Counted from the first letter of the stretch, positions 1 to 8,240 are shown. The stretch is DNA of 64,000 bases from Thermus brockianus (GCF_001880325.1 NZ_CP016312.1:186001-250000), one strand, 5' to 3'. Translations and numbers: made by a program. Notes: generated by a model not told the origin, from the sequence alone.

Positions 1-425
1 TCCCCCCGCACCCCAGGCGGCGTGTCCACCACCTTAAGCTCCACCACCGTGGGCGGGGTGATCTTGAGGGGGCGGCCCTCGTACATGTCCCCCAGGACGG
101 TCATCCCCTCCTTCAGGAAGCGGGCCGCCTCCACCCGGTCCTTGGGCATGTGGAACTGCTCGTAGGTTTCCAGGTCCATGAAGACGAGCTCGTCCCCTTC
201 GGGGTAAAGGTACTGGAGCTCGCGGGTTTCCACGTAGATGTCCTCGAGCTTTTCCCCCGAGTTGAAGGTGCGCTCAATGGTGGCCCCGGTTTCCAGGTTC
301 TTGAACTTGGCCACCACCTTCGCCCCACCGCGGCCGATCTTTTGGTGCTGGTACTCCACGCACTCAAAGAGGCCACCCTCCATCTTCACTTTGGTTCCCG
401 GTCGCAGGTCGGTCACGCTGATCAT
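1..425 (-). CDS. efp: Elongation factor P (partial, 3' end outside window)
   Basis: EF-P binds the ribosome beside the P site and relieves stalling at proline-rich stretches. About 141 N-terminal residues are visible; the family length is about 184, and the rest lies beyond the left edge. The N-terminal KOW-like domain is followed by the OB domain with the motif TPPTVVEL near residues 127-134. The loop tip reads GRGGA, placing Arg at position 32 where EpmA-modified EF-Ps have Lys; this matches other Thermus EF-Ps as I remember them. The ATG at 425 overlaps the TGA of the preceding gene as ATGA and is preceded by GAGGAGGAAG, a strong Shine-Dalgarno sequence, so the two are co-transcribed. Confidence 0.97.
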   Translation of the reverse strand, partial: MISVTDLRPGTKVKMEGGLFECVEYQHQKIGRGGAKVVAKFKNLETGATIERTFNSGEKLEDIYVETRELQYLYPEGDELVFMDLETYEQFHMPKDRVEAARFLKEGMTVLGDMYEGRPLKITPPTVVELKVVDTPPGVRG

Positions 426-1324
426 GCTTCCTCCTCTAGGTCCAAGACCTGGGGCTTAAGCCCTAAGAGGTCAATATACCGGAGGTAGTCGGCCTCGGCG
501 AGTTCCCGCCCGGCCAAGGCCACCAAGAGGGCCTCCATGACGTTGGTGCCGAAGCTTCGGCCCTTTAGGCGGGGCGTGGTGGTGATGAGGCGCCTCACCC
601 CCCTGGCCCTGAGGAAGGCCAGGTCCTCCTCGGTGGTGGTGTTCGTGAGGACCGTCTTCCCCCGCATGTCCTCGGGCATGTAGCGGCGGATGTAGTGCCA
701 GTCCCCAGCGACGAGATCGGCCCAGGCGTAGTACCGGGTCCGCCAGTCCAGGACCTGCTTTTCCTGCGCCTCGCCCGTGGGGTAGAGGAGGCGGAAGGGA
801 AGCTGGGTGAGGACGGGAAGGAGGAGGTAGGCGAGCTTTTGCAAGAGGGAAAGGCGGTAGAGGGGGATGGGCAGGCCCAGGGCGAAGATGAAGTCCCCGT
901 AGAGCACCTTGGCCCCCGCCTCCCAGAGGGCCTCCGCCAGGCCAAAGCGGTCCACGGCGGAGGGGAGGAGCACTTTGGTGTTCTTCCAGTCTATTAGGGG
1001 GGCGAGCTCCCCGACGGCCCGCCTCTCCAGGGTGTGCTTGAGCCCGGAGCCGTCCACCACCGGGGTCTTCCGCGCTGCCTCCTTGAGGCGCTTAGCGTCC
1101 TTGATGACGTAGCGCCTCCCCCCCGCCACCAGGTAGAGGTCAATCCCCCCTAGGCCGATGGCGTCCACCTGGCCGTCCAGTTCCCGGATCAGGGCCACCG
1201 CCCGCTCTAGGTCCCCGTCCGTACCCCGCCTTTCCAAAACCACCCTCTCCCCCAGAAGCTCCACCTCCGCCACGGAGTCGCGGCGGCTAGAGCCCAGGGA
1301 AACCGAAACCACGCGCTTGGCCAC
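422..1324 (-). CDS. Conserved protein of unknown function, upstream of efp
   Basis: A 300-residue soluble protein that I cannot place in a family with a proven function. I recall automatic pipelines calling Deinococcota homologues quinate 5-dehydrogenase-like. I see no GxGxxG nucleotide-binding loop (the closest is IGLGGIDL near residue 57), so I do not adopt that name. The centre (residues ~130-175) is hydrophobic and leucine-rich but contains charged residues, so membrane insertion is uncertain. The GTG start at 1324 has no Shine-Dalgarno sequence; TACAAT lies 8 bases upstream (1333-1338), fitting a leaderless mRNA. The stop overlaps the efp start by four bases, implying translational coupling with EF-P. 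Confidence 0.8.
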   Translation of the reverse strand: MAKRVVSVSLGSSRRDSVAEVELLGERVVLERRGTDGDLERAVALIRELDGQVDAIGLGGIDLYLVAGGRRYVIKDAKRLKEAARKTPVVDGSGLKHTLERRAVGELAPLIDWKNTKVLLPSAVDRFGLAEALWEAGAKVLYGDFIFALGLPIPLYRLSLLQKLAYLLLPVLTQLPFRLLYPTGEAQEKQVLDWRTRYYAWADLVAGDWHYIRRYMPEDMRGKTVLTNTTTEEDLAFLRARGVRRLITTTPRLKGRSFGTNVMEALLVALAGRELAEADYLRYIDLLGLKPQVLDLEEEA

Positions 1325-1330
1325 GGGGGG

Positions 1331-1495
1331 CTATTGTAGCCCAAAACGAAGGCCAAGGGCTAGGAAGAGGGCGGCGAGGAGGAAGAAGGGCCAGACCCGG
1401 CGCACCCCAAGGAGGCGGGCTAGGAGGCCGAAGACCAGGCTCCCAAAGGCCAGGGCCAGGAAGAGGGCCTCCAGGTTACCCAAAAACGCCCCCAT
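1331..1495 (-). CDS. 54-residue two-helix membrane peptide
   Basis: A small open frame that fills the gap between the secreted hydrolase and the 300-residue protein. It begins ATG GGG GCG TTT at 1495 and ends TAG at 1331. The product has two hydrophobic segments (about residues 4-26 and 34-50) split by a short basic turn containing RLLGVRR, the pattern of a small two-pass membrane protein. A purine-rich GGGGAAGGGG lies just upstream of the ATG. Its last codons overlap the TACAAT box proposed for the next gene. No function can be assigned; comparison with the same interval in other Thermus genomes would show whether the frame is conserved. Confidence 0.55.
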   Translation of the reverse strand: MGAFLGNLEALFLALAFGSLVFGLLARLLGVRRVWPFFLLAALFLALGLRFGLQ

Positions 1496-1506
1496 ACCCC
1501 TTCCCC

Positions 1507-2394
1507 CTAGCGCAAGACCCGCCCCAAGAAGGCCAGGACCCGCTGGCGAAAGCGCCTGTCCGCCTCCCCCTGGAAGAGGTGGCCCGCCGGGTAGCTAAAG
1601 CACTCCACGGGCTTCCCCAGGGCCTTGAGCCTCCGGCAAAGCTCCCAGGACCACTCGGGCGGCACCTGGGCATCCTTGAGGCCGTGGTGGACGCTGTAGG
1701 GCACAGAGAGCTCCCCCAGGTAGGTCCAGGGGGAGGCCTGGCGCAGGGCCTCAGGGGGGAGGGTAAAAAGCTCCCTCCCCCGGGCACCCCCGGACCACTG
1801 GAGGATCCGCTCCAGGTTCCGCCTTTCGTCCCCGCTCATGCTCCCGTAAAGGACCACCCCCTTGAGCCCGGGGTCCACCAGGCTCACCACCTGGGCGATG
1901 CCGCCCCCCATGGAGTGGCCCAAGAGGGCGATGCGGCCCGCATCCGCCTGGGGGAAGGCCCCTTTGCGCACCTCGGCGAGGAGGTGGAGGACGTCCACGG
2001 CGTAGGCGTGGCGGAGCCCCCGGGCGGGGGCGCCCTCCGAGGGGGGGTGGCCCCGGTAGTTGGGGTGGAGGACGAGAAACCCCTCCCCGGCGAGCCAGTC
2101 GGCGTAGCGGGCGGTGTAGGCCAGGAGGCGGTAGCGGCTCGGTTCCACGTAGCCGTGGAGGACCACCACCACCGGGAAGAGCCCTTTGCCCCGAGGGAGG
2201 TTGGCGAAGCCGTGGACCCTTAGGCCCTCGGAAAGGTGGGAGAACTGGACCCGGGTGAAGCGGGGCCCTTCCTCCAGGACCCGCTCCACGCGGAAGCCCC
2301 CTTCCCCGTAGGTCCGGCTCCGGAGCTCGGGAAGGGTGGAGACCTGGGCCCAGGCCAGGGCGAGGAAGCCCAGGGCGAAGGCTACCTGGCGCAT
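1507..2394 (-). CDS. Secreted alpha/beta hydrolase (dienelactone hydrolase / S9 peptidase-like)
   Basis: A 295-residue alpha/beta hydrolase. The first ~16 residues (MRQVAFALGFLALAWA) form a short signal peptide, so the enzyme probably works in the periplasm or outside the cell. The nucleophile elbow is GHSMGG near residues 174-179, preceded by an oxyanion-hole HGY motif (~residue 80). An Asp in GLKDAQVP and a His in PAGHLFQ near the C-terminus complete a plausible catalytic triad. The arrangement resembles prolyl-oligopeptidase-type and dienelactone-type hydrolases; the natural substrate cannot be read from sequence. TAGCCT lies 6 bases upstream of the ATG (2401-2406), again a leaderless layout. 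Confidence 0.88.
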   Translation of the reverse strand: MRQVAFALGFLALAWAQVSTLPELRSRTYGEGGFRVERVLEEGPRFTRVQFSHLSEGLRVHGFANLPRGKGLFPVVVVLHGYVEPSRYRLLAYTARYADWLAGEGFLVLHPNYRGHPPSEGAPARGLRHAYAVDVLHLLAEVRKGAFPQADAGRIALLGHSMGGGIAQVVSLVDPGLKGVVLYGSMSGDERRNLERILQWSGGARGRELFTLPPEALRQASPWTYLGELSVPYSVHHGLKDAQVPPEWSWELCRRLKALGKPVECFSYPAGHLFQGEADRRFRQRVLAFLGRVLR

Positions 2395-2422
2395 GCCCCC
2401 AGGCTAAGGGGAAAGGCCCGGG

Positions 2423-3304
2423 CTAACTGTGCTCCCCTTCCGGGGCAAGCCACCCCGCCTTTAGGGCCTTAAGCCCGATGGCGTGGTAGACGAGCTGGGC
2501 AGCGGTCATCTCGGCGTGGAACTGGCCGTTTGGGGAAAGCTCCACGAAGTCCATCCCCACCACCTCCTTCTCGGCGAAGACCGCCTCGAGGAGGTCCACC
2601 GCCTGGCGGTAGGAAAGCCCCCCCGGCAGGGGGGTGCCCACGCTGGGCATGAGGGAAGGGTCCAGGGCGTCAAAGTCAAAGCTGATGTAGACCCGCTTCC
2701 CCAAGGCGGCGAGGATCTCCTTTAGGGGAAGCCCTTCCCGGTGAAGCCGGTGGGCGGGGAAGAGGGCCACACCCCTTTCCCGCGCCAGGCGAAGCGAGTC
2801 CCGGTCCATGGCCCGGATGCCCACCTGGACCAGGGGGAAGCCCTCGAGGAGGAGGCGGTGGAAGGGCGAGGCGTGGGAGTACGGGGAGCCCTGCCACTCC
2901 GGGTAGAGGTCGGCGTGGGCGTCAATGTGGAGGAGGGAGAACTCCCCCAAGGCCTCCCGGTGGGCGAGGACCAAGGGGTGGGTGATGGAATGGTCCCCCC
3001 CAAGGGCCACCAGGAACTTCCCCGCCTGGAGGTGGGCCAAAGCGGCCTCCCGGATCAGGCGGTGGCTTTCCTCGGCGCTTCCCGCCACCCAGGGCACGGG
3101 CTCGGCGGCGTGGATGCCCGCCTCCTCGGGGGCAATGCCGAGCTCCAGGAGAAAAGGCTCCAGCTCCCGGCTCGCCAGGAGGATGGCCTCGGGACCCCGC
3201 CGGGCCCCCGGGAGAAAGGAGAGGGAAAGGTCGTAGGGCACGGGCAAAACCACCACCCGCGCCGCCTCGTAAGGGGTGTCCTGTTCGCCAAAAACGAGGC
3301 GCAT
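2423..3304 (-). CDS. speB: Agmatinase / ureohydrolase family enzyme (polyamine synthesis)
   Basis: A binuclear manganese ureohydrolase of 293 residues. The metal-binding motifs are intact: GGDHS with His105, HIDAHAD with Asp128, His130 and Asp132, and SFDFDALDP with Asp210 and Asp212. In Thermus, spermidine is made from arginine through agmatine and N1-aminopropylagmatine, and the SpeB homologue releases urea from the aminopropylated intermediate. That role is the best guess here, although arginase, formiminoglutamase or guanidinase activity cannot be excluded from motifs alone. The gene follows the M20 peptidase by five bases and is probably co-transcribed with it. Confidence 0.88.
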   Translation of the reverse strand: MRLVFGEQDTPYEAARVVVLPVPYDLSLSFLPGARRGPEAILLASRELEPFLLELGIAPEEAGIHAAEPVPWVAGSAEESHRLIREAALAHLQAGKFLVALGGDHSITHPLVLAHREALGEFSLLHIDAHADLYPEWQGSPYSHASPFHRLLLEGFPLVQVGIRAMDRDSLRLARERGVALFPAHRLHREGLPLKEILAALGKRVYISFDFDALDPSLMPSVGTPLPGGLSYRQAVDLLEAVFAEKEVVGMDFVELSPNGQFHAEMTAAQLVYHAIGLKALKAGWLAPEGEHS

Positions 3305-3309
3305 AGCCC

Positions 3310-4635
3310 CTAGAGGATACCGAAGAAGCGCTCCAGTAGGCGCAGGATGGCCAGGGTGCCCCGCTCAAAGTCCTGGATGCGGATGTGCTCGTTGGGGCTA
3401 TGGACCCGGCTTCCCGGGTAGCCCACCCCCAGGCCCACCGCCGGGGCCTTCAGGTGGTGGAGGAAGGGGTACATGGGGCCAGACCCCGCCATGTTGGGGT
3501 AGAGGACCGCCCTCGCCCCAAAAGCCTCCTCCAGGGCCTTTCGGGCCAGGCCCACGAAGGGGTGGGCGAGGTCGGAGCGGGCGGGGCGCTCTCCCTTTTC
3601 CAGGACCACCACCTCCACGTCGTGGAAGCCTTGGGCCTCGAGGTGGCGCTGGAGGAGGATGGGCACCTCCTCGGGGTCCTGGTCCGGCACCAGGCGGAAG
3701 TCCAGCTTGGCGTAGGCCTCCGCCGGGAGGACCGTCTTGGAGCCCGGCCCGCCGTAGCCCGAGTGGAAGCCATTGAGGTTGACGCAGGGCTCGGCGTAGA
3801 GCCTTTGGTTAAACTCCAGGTTCCTCGCCCCGCCCAAGAAGTCCCGCACGCCAAAGGCCTCCTTCAGGGCTTCGCTTTCGTCGGGGATTTCCGAGAGCAC
3901 CTCAAGCTCCAAGGGCGTGAGGGGGCGCACCTTGGCGTAAAAGCCCGGGATGAGGACCCTCCCCTCCTCGTCCCTCAAGGAGGCCAAGGCCCGGCTTAGG
4001 CGGTAGATGGGGTTTTCCACCACCGCCCCGTAGGAGGAGTGCAGGTCAAAGCGGGCGGTGCGCACCCTAAGCTCCAAGGCCACGATCCCCTTAAGCCCGG
4101 CGTAGAGGTAGGGCCGCCCCGCCGCATCCACGCCCCCCGCTTCCCACAGGATGGCGTCCGCCTGGAGGCGGGGGGCGTGGGCCTCCACGTAGGCCTCGAG
4201 GTGGGGGCTTCCCACCTCCTCCTCCCCCTCCACCACGAACTTCACCCGGGGCAAAAACCCGTGCTTTTCCCGGAAAAGCTTTAAGGCCATGAGCCTGGCC
4301 ACCAGCTCGCCCTTGTCGTCGTGGGTGCCCCGGCCATACCAAGCCCCGTCCCGCTCCGTGAGGGTGAAGGGGTTGCTTTCCCAAAGCGCGAGGGGGTCCG
4401 GGGGTTGCACATCGTAGTGGTTATAGAACAAAAGGGTCTTCTCCCCTTCTCCCCCCTCGGCGTACACCACCGGGGGGCCATAGCCCGGGTGAAGCTCCGC
4501 CTTTAGGCCCAGGCTTTCCAGAAGCGCCGCCACCCTCTCTGCCCCTTCCGCCAAACCCCGGCCCTCGGCGCTCACCGTGGGCAGGGCCACGAGCTCGGCA
4601 AGAAGCGCCCTTGCCTCCTCTAGAAAAGGCCTCAT
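3310..4635 (-). CDS. M20 family metallopeptidase (dipeptidase-like)
   Basis: A 441-residue zinc-dependent M20 peptidase of the carnosinase/ArgE/DapE superfamily, predicted to cleave dipeptides or acyl-amino acids in the cytoplasm. The metal-binding signatures are NHYDVQP (His73, Asp75), GRGTHDDKG (Asp106 bridging) and VEGEEEVGS (catalytic Glu pair ~138-139), with the C-terminal SPNEHI histidine near residue 414. The inserted dimerisation lid spans roughly residues 190-310. The start at 4635 has no ribosome-binding site and has TATGCT 9 bases upstream, suggesting a leaderless mRNA. It is divergent from mglB, with only 17 bases between the two start codons. Confidence 0.92.
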   Translation of the reverse strand: MRPFLEEARALLAELVALPTVSAEGRGLAEGAERVAALLESLGLKAELHPGYGPPVVYAEGGEGEKTLLFYNHYDVQPPDPLALWESNPFTLTERDGAWYGRGTHDDKGELVARLMALKLFREKHGFLPRVKFVVEGEEEVGSPHLEAYVEAHAPRLQADAILWEAGGVDAAGRPYLYAGLKGIVALELRVRTARFDLHSSYGAVVENPIYRLSRALASLRDEEGRVLIPGFYAKVRPLTPLELEVLSEIPDESEALKEAFGVRDFLGGARNLEFNQRLYAEPCVNLNGFHSGYGGPGSKTVLPAEAYAKLDFRLVPDQDPEEVPILLQRHLEAQGFHDVEVVVLEKGERPARSDLAHPFVGLARKALEEAFGARAVLYPNMAGSGPMYPFLHHLKAPAVGLGVGYPGSRVHSPNEHIRIQDFERGTLAILRLLERFFGIL

Positions 4636-4652
4636 GGTAGACTGAGCATACT
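4636..4652. promoter_or_regulatory. Divergent mirror-image leaderless promoters
   Basis: These 17 bases separate two divergent ATG codons. On the plus strand TAGACT (4638-4643) ends 9 bases before the mglB ATG. On the minus strand TATGCT (plus-strand AGCATA, 4645-4650) ends 9 bases before the M20 peptidase ATG. There is no room for a Shine-Dalgarno sequence on either side. The -35 region of each promoter must lie inside the other coding sequence, so the two transcription units probably compete for polymerase. Confidence 0.65.
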
Positions 4653-5144
4653 ATGGTGGAACCCTCCTTAGTCCTCTACGGAGGCCCCTACGAGCGGGCC
4701 ATGGACGTCCTGGAGGAAACCCTTCGGGAAACCGGGGCCCGGTACGCCCTCTTCATAGACCGCAAGGGCTTCGTCCTGGCCCACAAGGAGGCCCTATGGG
4801 CTCCCAAGCCCCCGCCCTTGGACTCCCTCGCCACCCTGGTGGCGGGAAACGCCGCCGCCACCCAGGCGCTGGCCAAGCTTTTGGGTGAGGCCCGCTTCCA
4901 GGAGGTCGTTCACCAGGGCGAACGCATGGGCCTCTACGTGGACGAGGCCGGGGAGCACGCCCTTTTGGTCCTCGTCTTTGACGAGAACGCTCCCTTGGGC
5001 AAGGTGAAGCTCTACGGGAAGCGGGCGGCGGAGGCCTTGGCCCGCCTGGCCGAGGAGGCCATGGCCAACCCGCCCAAGCTCAACCTGGACACCCAGTACC
5101 GCGAGGAGGCCAAGGCCCTCTTGGACGAGCTCTTTGGCAACTAG
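4653..5144 (+). CDS. mglB: MglB, Roadblock/LC7 GTPase-activating protein
   Basis: MglB is the Roadblock-fold GTPase-activating partner of the small Ras-like GTPase MglA, which sets polarity in Myxococcus and is linked to twitching motility and polarity in Thermus. The 163-residue protein has the typical length and fold pattern, with a Roadblock core (~residues 10-135) and a C-terminal helix containing [11 protein letters not shown]. It is immediately followed by mglA with one base between stop and start, the canonical mglB-mglA order. Identification rests on that pairing and on resemblance to the T. thermophilus protein. No Shine-Dalgarno sequence is present at the ATG. Confidence 0.92.
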   Translation: MVEPSLVLYGGPYERAMDVLEETLRETGARYALFIDRKGFVLAHKEALWAPKPPPLDSLATLVAGNAAATQALAKLLGEARFQEVVHQGERMGLYVDEAGEHALLVLVFDENAPLGKVKLYGKRAAEALARLAEEAMANPPKLNLDTQYREEAKALLDELFGN

Positions 5145-5145
5145 C

Positions 5146-5736
5146 ATGAGCACCATCAACTTCGCCAACCGCGAGATCAACTTCAAGATCGTCTACTATG
5201 GCCCGGGCCTCTCGGGCAAGACCACCAACCTCAAGTGGATCTACGGCAAAATCCCCGAGGGGCGGAAGGGGGAGATGGTTTCCCTAGCCACTGAGGACGA
5301 GCGGACCCTTTTCTTTGACTTCCTCCCCCTGGACCTAGGGGAGGTGAAGGGCTTTAAGACCCGCTTCCACCTCTACACGGTGCCCGGGCAGGTCTTCTAC
5401 AACGCCAGCCGCAAGCTCATCCTTCGGGGCGTGGACGGGATCGTCTTCGTGGCCGACTCCGCCCCAAACCGCCTTCGGGCCAACGCCGAAAGCATGCGCA
5501 ACATGCGGGAAAACCTGGCGGAGTACGGCCTTAAGGTGGAGGACCTTCCCGTGGTCCTCCAGATCAACAAGCGCGACCTCCCCGACGCCCTCCCCGTGGA
5601 AATGGTCCGGGCGGTGGTGGACCCGGAAGGGCGCTTCCCCGTGTTTGAGGCGGTGGCCACGGAGGGCAAGGGGGTTTTTGAAACCCTCAAGGAAGTGAGC
5701 CGCCTGGTCCTGGCCCGGGTGGGAAGCGGGGCGTAA
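5146..5736 (+). CDS. mglA: MglA, Ras-like polarity GTPase
   Basis: A 196-residue small GTPase that switches between GDP and GTP states under control of MglB. The P-loop GPGLSGKTT spans residues 19-27, the switch II region carries TVPGQ and the base-recognition motif is NKRDLPD. I chose the ATG at 5146 (protein start [10 protein letters not shown]), which matches known Thermus MglA, rather than in-frame codons inside mglB. The mglB stop ends two bases before it, so translation is coupled. A GC hairpin 17 bases after the stop probably ends the transcript. Confidence 0.97.
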   Translation: MSTINFANREINFKIVYYGPGLSGKTTNLKWIYGKIPEGRKGEMVSLATEDERTLFFDFLPLDLGEVKGFKTRFHLYTVPGQVFYNASRKLILRGVDGIVFVADSAPNRLRANAESMRNMRENLAEYGLKVEDLPVVLQINKRDLPDALPVEMVRAVVDPEGRFPVFEAVATEGKGVFETLKEVSRLVLARVGSGA

Positions 5737-5752
5737 GGCAAGCGAAACAGAA

Positions 5753-5774
5753 GGGCCGGGGGCTACCCCGGCCC
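5753..5774 (+). terminator. GC-rich hairpin after mglA
   Basis: A perfect 9-bp stem, GGGCCGGGG (5753-5761) against CCCCGGCCC (5766-5774), with a GCTA loop. It lies 17 bases after the mglA stop. It is followed by GCGCCATTTA rather than a long T run, so termination may be partial. Confidence 0.6.
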
Positions 5775-5925
5775 GCGCCATTTACCCCCCTCCCGTATAC
5801 GAAAAGGGGAAGGGACTTTTGTCCTTTCCTTAGCACTACCAAAGGGACAAATGTACTTCACCCTCCTTGGGGCTTTTCGCTACCATATCCCCCGTATACG
5901 GCAACGGCCGTTAGGGAGGAAGGGT
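5775..5925 (+). promoter_or_regulatory. Upstream region of the ba3 oxidase operon with repeated palindromes
   Basis: This non-coding stretch holds two copies of CCCGTATACG (5792-5801 and 5891-5900), 99 bases apart; each contains the 8-bp palindrome CGTATACG. Between them is the inverted repeat TTTGTCC (5818-5824) / GGACAAA (5845-5851). A 10-bp palindrome, AACGGCCGTT (5903-5912), sits just before the Shine-Dalgarno AGGGAGGAAGG. TACCAT (5881-5886) is a possible -10 box, but I see no convincing -35 partner. The palindromes are candidate operator sites; no regulator can be named. Confidence 0.5.
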
Positions 5926-6030
5926 ATGGAGGAAAAACCGGTTGGCGCCATAGGAGTAATTGTAGTTCTCACCCTCACCATCTTGGTCTTCTGGCTGGGG
6001 GTATACGCTCTTTTCTTCGCTAGGGGGTAA
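5926..6030 (+). CDS. cbaD: Cytochrome ba3 oxidase subunit IIa (CbaD)
   Basis: A single-helix accessory subunit of the ba3-type cytochrome c oxidase, the high-affinity terminal oxidase Thermus uses at low oxygen. The product is 34 residues: a short MEEKP amphipathic N-terminus, then one transmembrane helix ending FFARG, exactly the length and layout of the T. thermophilus subunit. It lies three bases upstream of cbaB and is preceded by AGGGAGGAAGG. It is easily missed because of its size. In the crystal structure of the T. thermophilus enzyme this helix packs against subunits I and II. Confidence 0.96.
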   Translation: MEEKPVGAIGVIVVLTLTILVFWLGVYALFFARG

Positions 6031-6033
6031 GCC

Positions 6034-6540
6034 ATGGTGGACGAACACAAGGCGCACAAGGCCATCCTGGCCTACGAGAAGGGTTGGCTTGCCTTCTCGC
6101 TAGCCATGCTCATCGTCTTCATCGCCCTCATCGCCTACACCTTGGCCACCCATACCGCCGGGGCGATTCCTGCGGGCAAGCTGGAGCGGGTCAACCCCGC
6201 CACCGTGCGCACGGAAGGCCCCTGGGCTGACCCCACCCAGGCGGTGGTCCAAACCGGCCCGAACCAGTACACGGTCTACGTCCTGGCCTTCGCCTACGGC
6301 TACCAGCCCAACCCCATTGAAGTGCCCAAGGGGGCCGAAATCATCTTCAAGATCACGAGCCCCGAGGTAATCCACGGCTTCCACGTGGAGGGCACCAACA
6401 TCAACGTGGAGGTGCTTCCCGGCGAGGTGTCCACCGTGCGCTACACCTTCAAGGAGGCTGGGGAGTACCGCATCATCTGCAACCAGTACTGCGGCATCGG
6501 CCACCAGAACATGTTCGGCAAGATCGTGGTGAAGGAGTGA
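6034..6540 (+). CDS. cbaB: Cytochrome ba3 oxidase subunit II (CuA)
   Basis: Subunit II receives electrons from cytochrome c552 at its binuclear CuA centre and passes them to subunit I. The 168-residue protein has one N-terminal transmembrane helix (~residues 17-38) and a periplasmic cupredoxin domain. All CuA ligands are visible: His114, then Cys149, Gln151 backbone, Cys153, His157 and Met160 in the motif CNQYCGIGHQNM. It is the middle gene of cbaD-cbaB-cbaA, with three-base spacers on each side, so one mRNA is expected. Confidence 0.98.
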   Translation: MVDEHKAHKAILAYEKGWLAFSLAMLIVFIALIAYTLATHTAGAIPAGKLERVNPATVRTEGPWADPTQAVVQTGPNQYTVYVLAFAYGYQPNPIEVPKGAEIIFKITSPEVIHGFHVEGTNINVEVLPGEVSTVRYTFKEAGEYRIICNQYCGIGHQNMFGKIVVKE

Positions 6541-6543
6541 GCC

Positions 6544-8232
6544 ATGGCGGTGCGTACGGGAGAGATTAGCCGCATCTACGAGGCCTATCCGGAAAAGAAG
6601 GCCACCCTCTACTTCCTCGTCCTGGGCTTCCTCGCCGTCATCGTGGGAAGCCTCTTTGGCCCCTTCCAGGCCCTGAACTACGGGAACGTGGACGCCTACC
6701 CCCTCCTTAAGCGCCTTCTCCCCTTCGTCCAGTCCTACTACCAGGGCCTCACCCTGCACGGGGTCCTAAACGCCATCGTCTTCACCCAGCTCTTCGCCCA
6801 GGCCATCATGGTCTATCTGCCGGCGCGGGAGCTGAACATGAGGCCCAACATGGGCCTCATGTGGCTTTCCTGGTGGATGGCCTTCCTCGGACTCGTGGTG
6901 GCCGCCCTTCCCCTTCTCGCCAACGAGGCCACGGTCCTCTACACCTTCTACCCGCCCCTCAAGGGCCACTGGGCCTTCTACCTGGGGGCCAGCGTTTTCG
7001 TCCTTTCCACCTGGGTGAGCATCTACATCGTTTGGGACCTTTGGCGCCGTTGGAAGGCGCAAAACCCGGGGAAGGTGACCCCCTTGGTCACCTACATGGC
7101 CGTGGTCTTCTGGCTCATGTGGTTGATCGCCTCCATCGGCTTGGTCCTCGAGGCCGTCCTGTTCCTCCTACCCTGGTCCTTTGGCCTCATCCAGGGGGTT
7201 GACCCCTTGGTGGCCCGCACCCTCTTCTGGTGGACGGGCCACCCCATCGTTTACTTCTGGCTCCTGCCCGCCTACGCCATCATCTACGCCATCCTCCCCA
7301 AGCAGGCGGGCGGGAAGCTGGTGTCCGACCCCATGGCCCGGCTCGCCTTCCTCCTCTTCCTCCTCCTCTCCACCCCTGTGGGGTTCCACCACCAGTTCGC
7401 CGACCCCGGGATTGACCCCACCTGGAAGATGATCCACTCCATCCTCACCCTCTTCGTGGCGGTGCCGAGCCTCATGACCGCCTTCACCATCGCCGCAAGC
7501 CTGGAGTTCGCCGGGAGGATGCGGGGCGGAAAAGGGCTTTTCGGCTGGATCAAGGCCCTTCCCTGGGACAACCCGGCCTTCGTGGCCCCCGTGCTTGGGC
7601 TTATCGGCTTCATCCCCGGCGGGGCGGGCGGCATCGTGAACGCCAGCTTCACCCTGGACTACGTGGTGCACAACACCGCCTGGATTCCCGGCCACTTCCA
7701 CCTCCAGGTGGCGAACCTCGTCACCCTCACCGCCATGGGCTCCCTGTGGTGGCTCATCCCCAACCTCACCGGCAAGCCCATCTCCGATGGGCAAAAGCGC
7801 CTCGGCCTGGCGGTGGTGTGGCTTTGGTTCATCGGCATGATGGTCATGGCGCTGGGCCTCCACTGGGCTGGGCTTCTCAACGTGCCCCGGCGGGCCTACA
7901 TCGCCCAGGTGCCGGACGCCTACCCCCAAGCCGCCCTTCCCATGGTCTTCAACATCCTGGCGGGCGTCATCCTGCTTTTGGCGCTCATCCTCTTCATCTA
8001 CGGCCTTTTCAGCGTCCTCTTGGGGCGCGAAAGGCGGCCAGAGCTCGCCGAGACCCCGGTACCCTTCGCTGAGGTGATCTCCGGCCCCGAGGACCGGCGG
8101 CTCGTCCAGGCCATGGACCGCATCGGCTTCTGGTTCGCCGTGGCGGTGATCCTGGTGGTGTTGGCTTACGGGCCCACCCTGGTGCAGCTTTTCAGCAACC
8201 TGAACCCGGTACCGGGCGTGCGGCTTTGGTGA
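6544..8232 (+). CDS. cbaA: Cytochrome ba3 oxidase subunit I
   Basis: The catalytic, proton-pumping subunit of the B-type heme-copper oxidase, reducing oxygen to water in the inner membrane. Its 562 residues match the T. thermophilus enzyme. Low-spin heme b is held by His72 (in TLHGVLNAIV) and a His in HNTAWIPGHFHLQ. CuB is held by His233, His282 and His283, and the His233-Tyr237 cross-link pair lies in GHPIVYFW. About 13 transmembrane helices are predicted. A strong intrinsic terminator lies nine bases downstream, closing the cbaDBA operon. Confidence 0.98.
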   Translation: MAVRTGEISRIYEAYPEKKATLYFLVLGFLAVIVGSLFGPFQALNYGNVDAYPLLKRLLPFVQSYYQGLTLHGVLNAIVFTQLFAQAIMVYLPARELNMRPNMGLMWLSWWMAFLGLVVAALPLLANEATVLYTFYPPLKGHWAFYLGASVFVLSTWVSIYIVWDLWRRWKAQNPGKVTPLVTYMAVVFWLMWLIASIGLVLEAVLFLLPWSFGLIQGVDPLVARTLFWWTGHPIVYFWLLPAYAIIYAILPKQAGGKLVSDPMARLAFLLFLLLSTPVGFHHQFADPGIDPTWKMIHSILTLFVAVPSLMTAFTIAASLEFAGRMRGGKGLFGWIKALPWDNPAFVAPVLGLIGFIPGGAGGIVNASFTLDYVVHNTAWIPGHFHLQVANLVTLTAMGSLWWLIPNLTGKPISDGQKRLGLAVVWLWFIGMMVMALGLHWAGLLNVPRRAYIAQVPDAYPQAALPMVFNILAGVILLLALILFIYGLFSVLLGRERRPELAETPVPFAEVISGPEDRRLVQAMDRIGFWFAVAVILVVLAYGPTLVQLFSNLNPVPGVRLW

Positions 8233-8240
8233 GCGCCCTG

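Noticed and set aside
5134-5145. Longer MglA start inside mglB
   Set aside because: The added residues MATS precede the conserved MSTINFAN start and overlap the mglB end; the ATG at 5146 matches known Thermus MglA.
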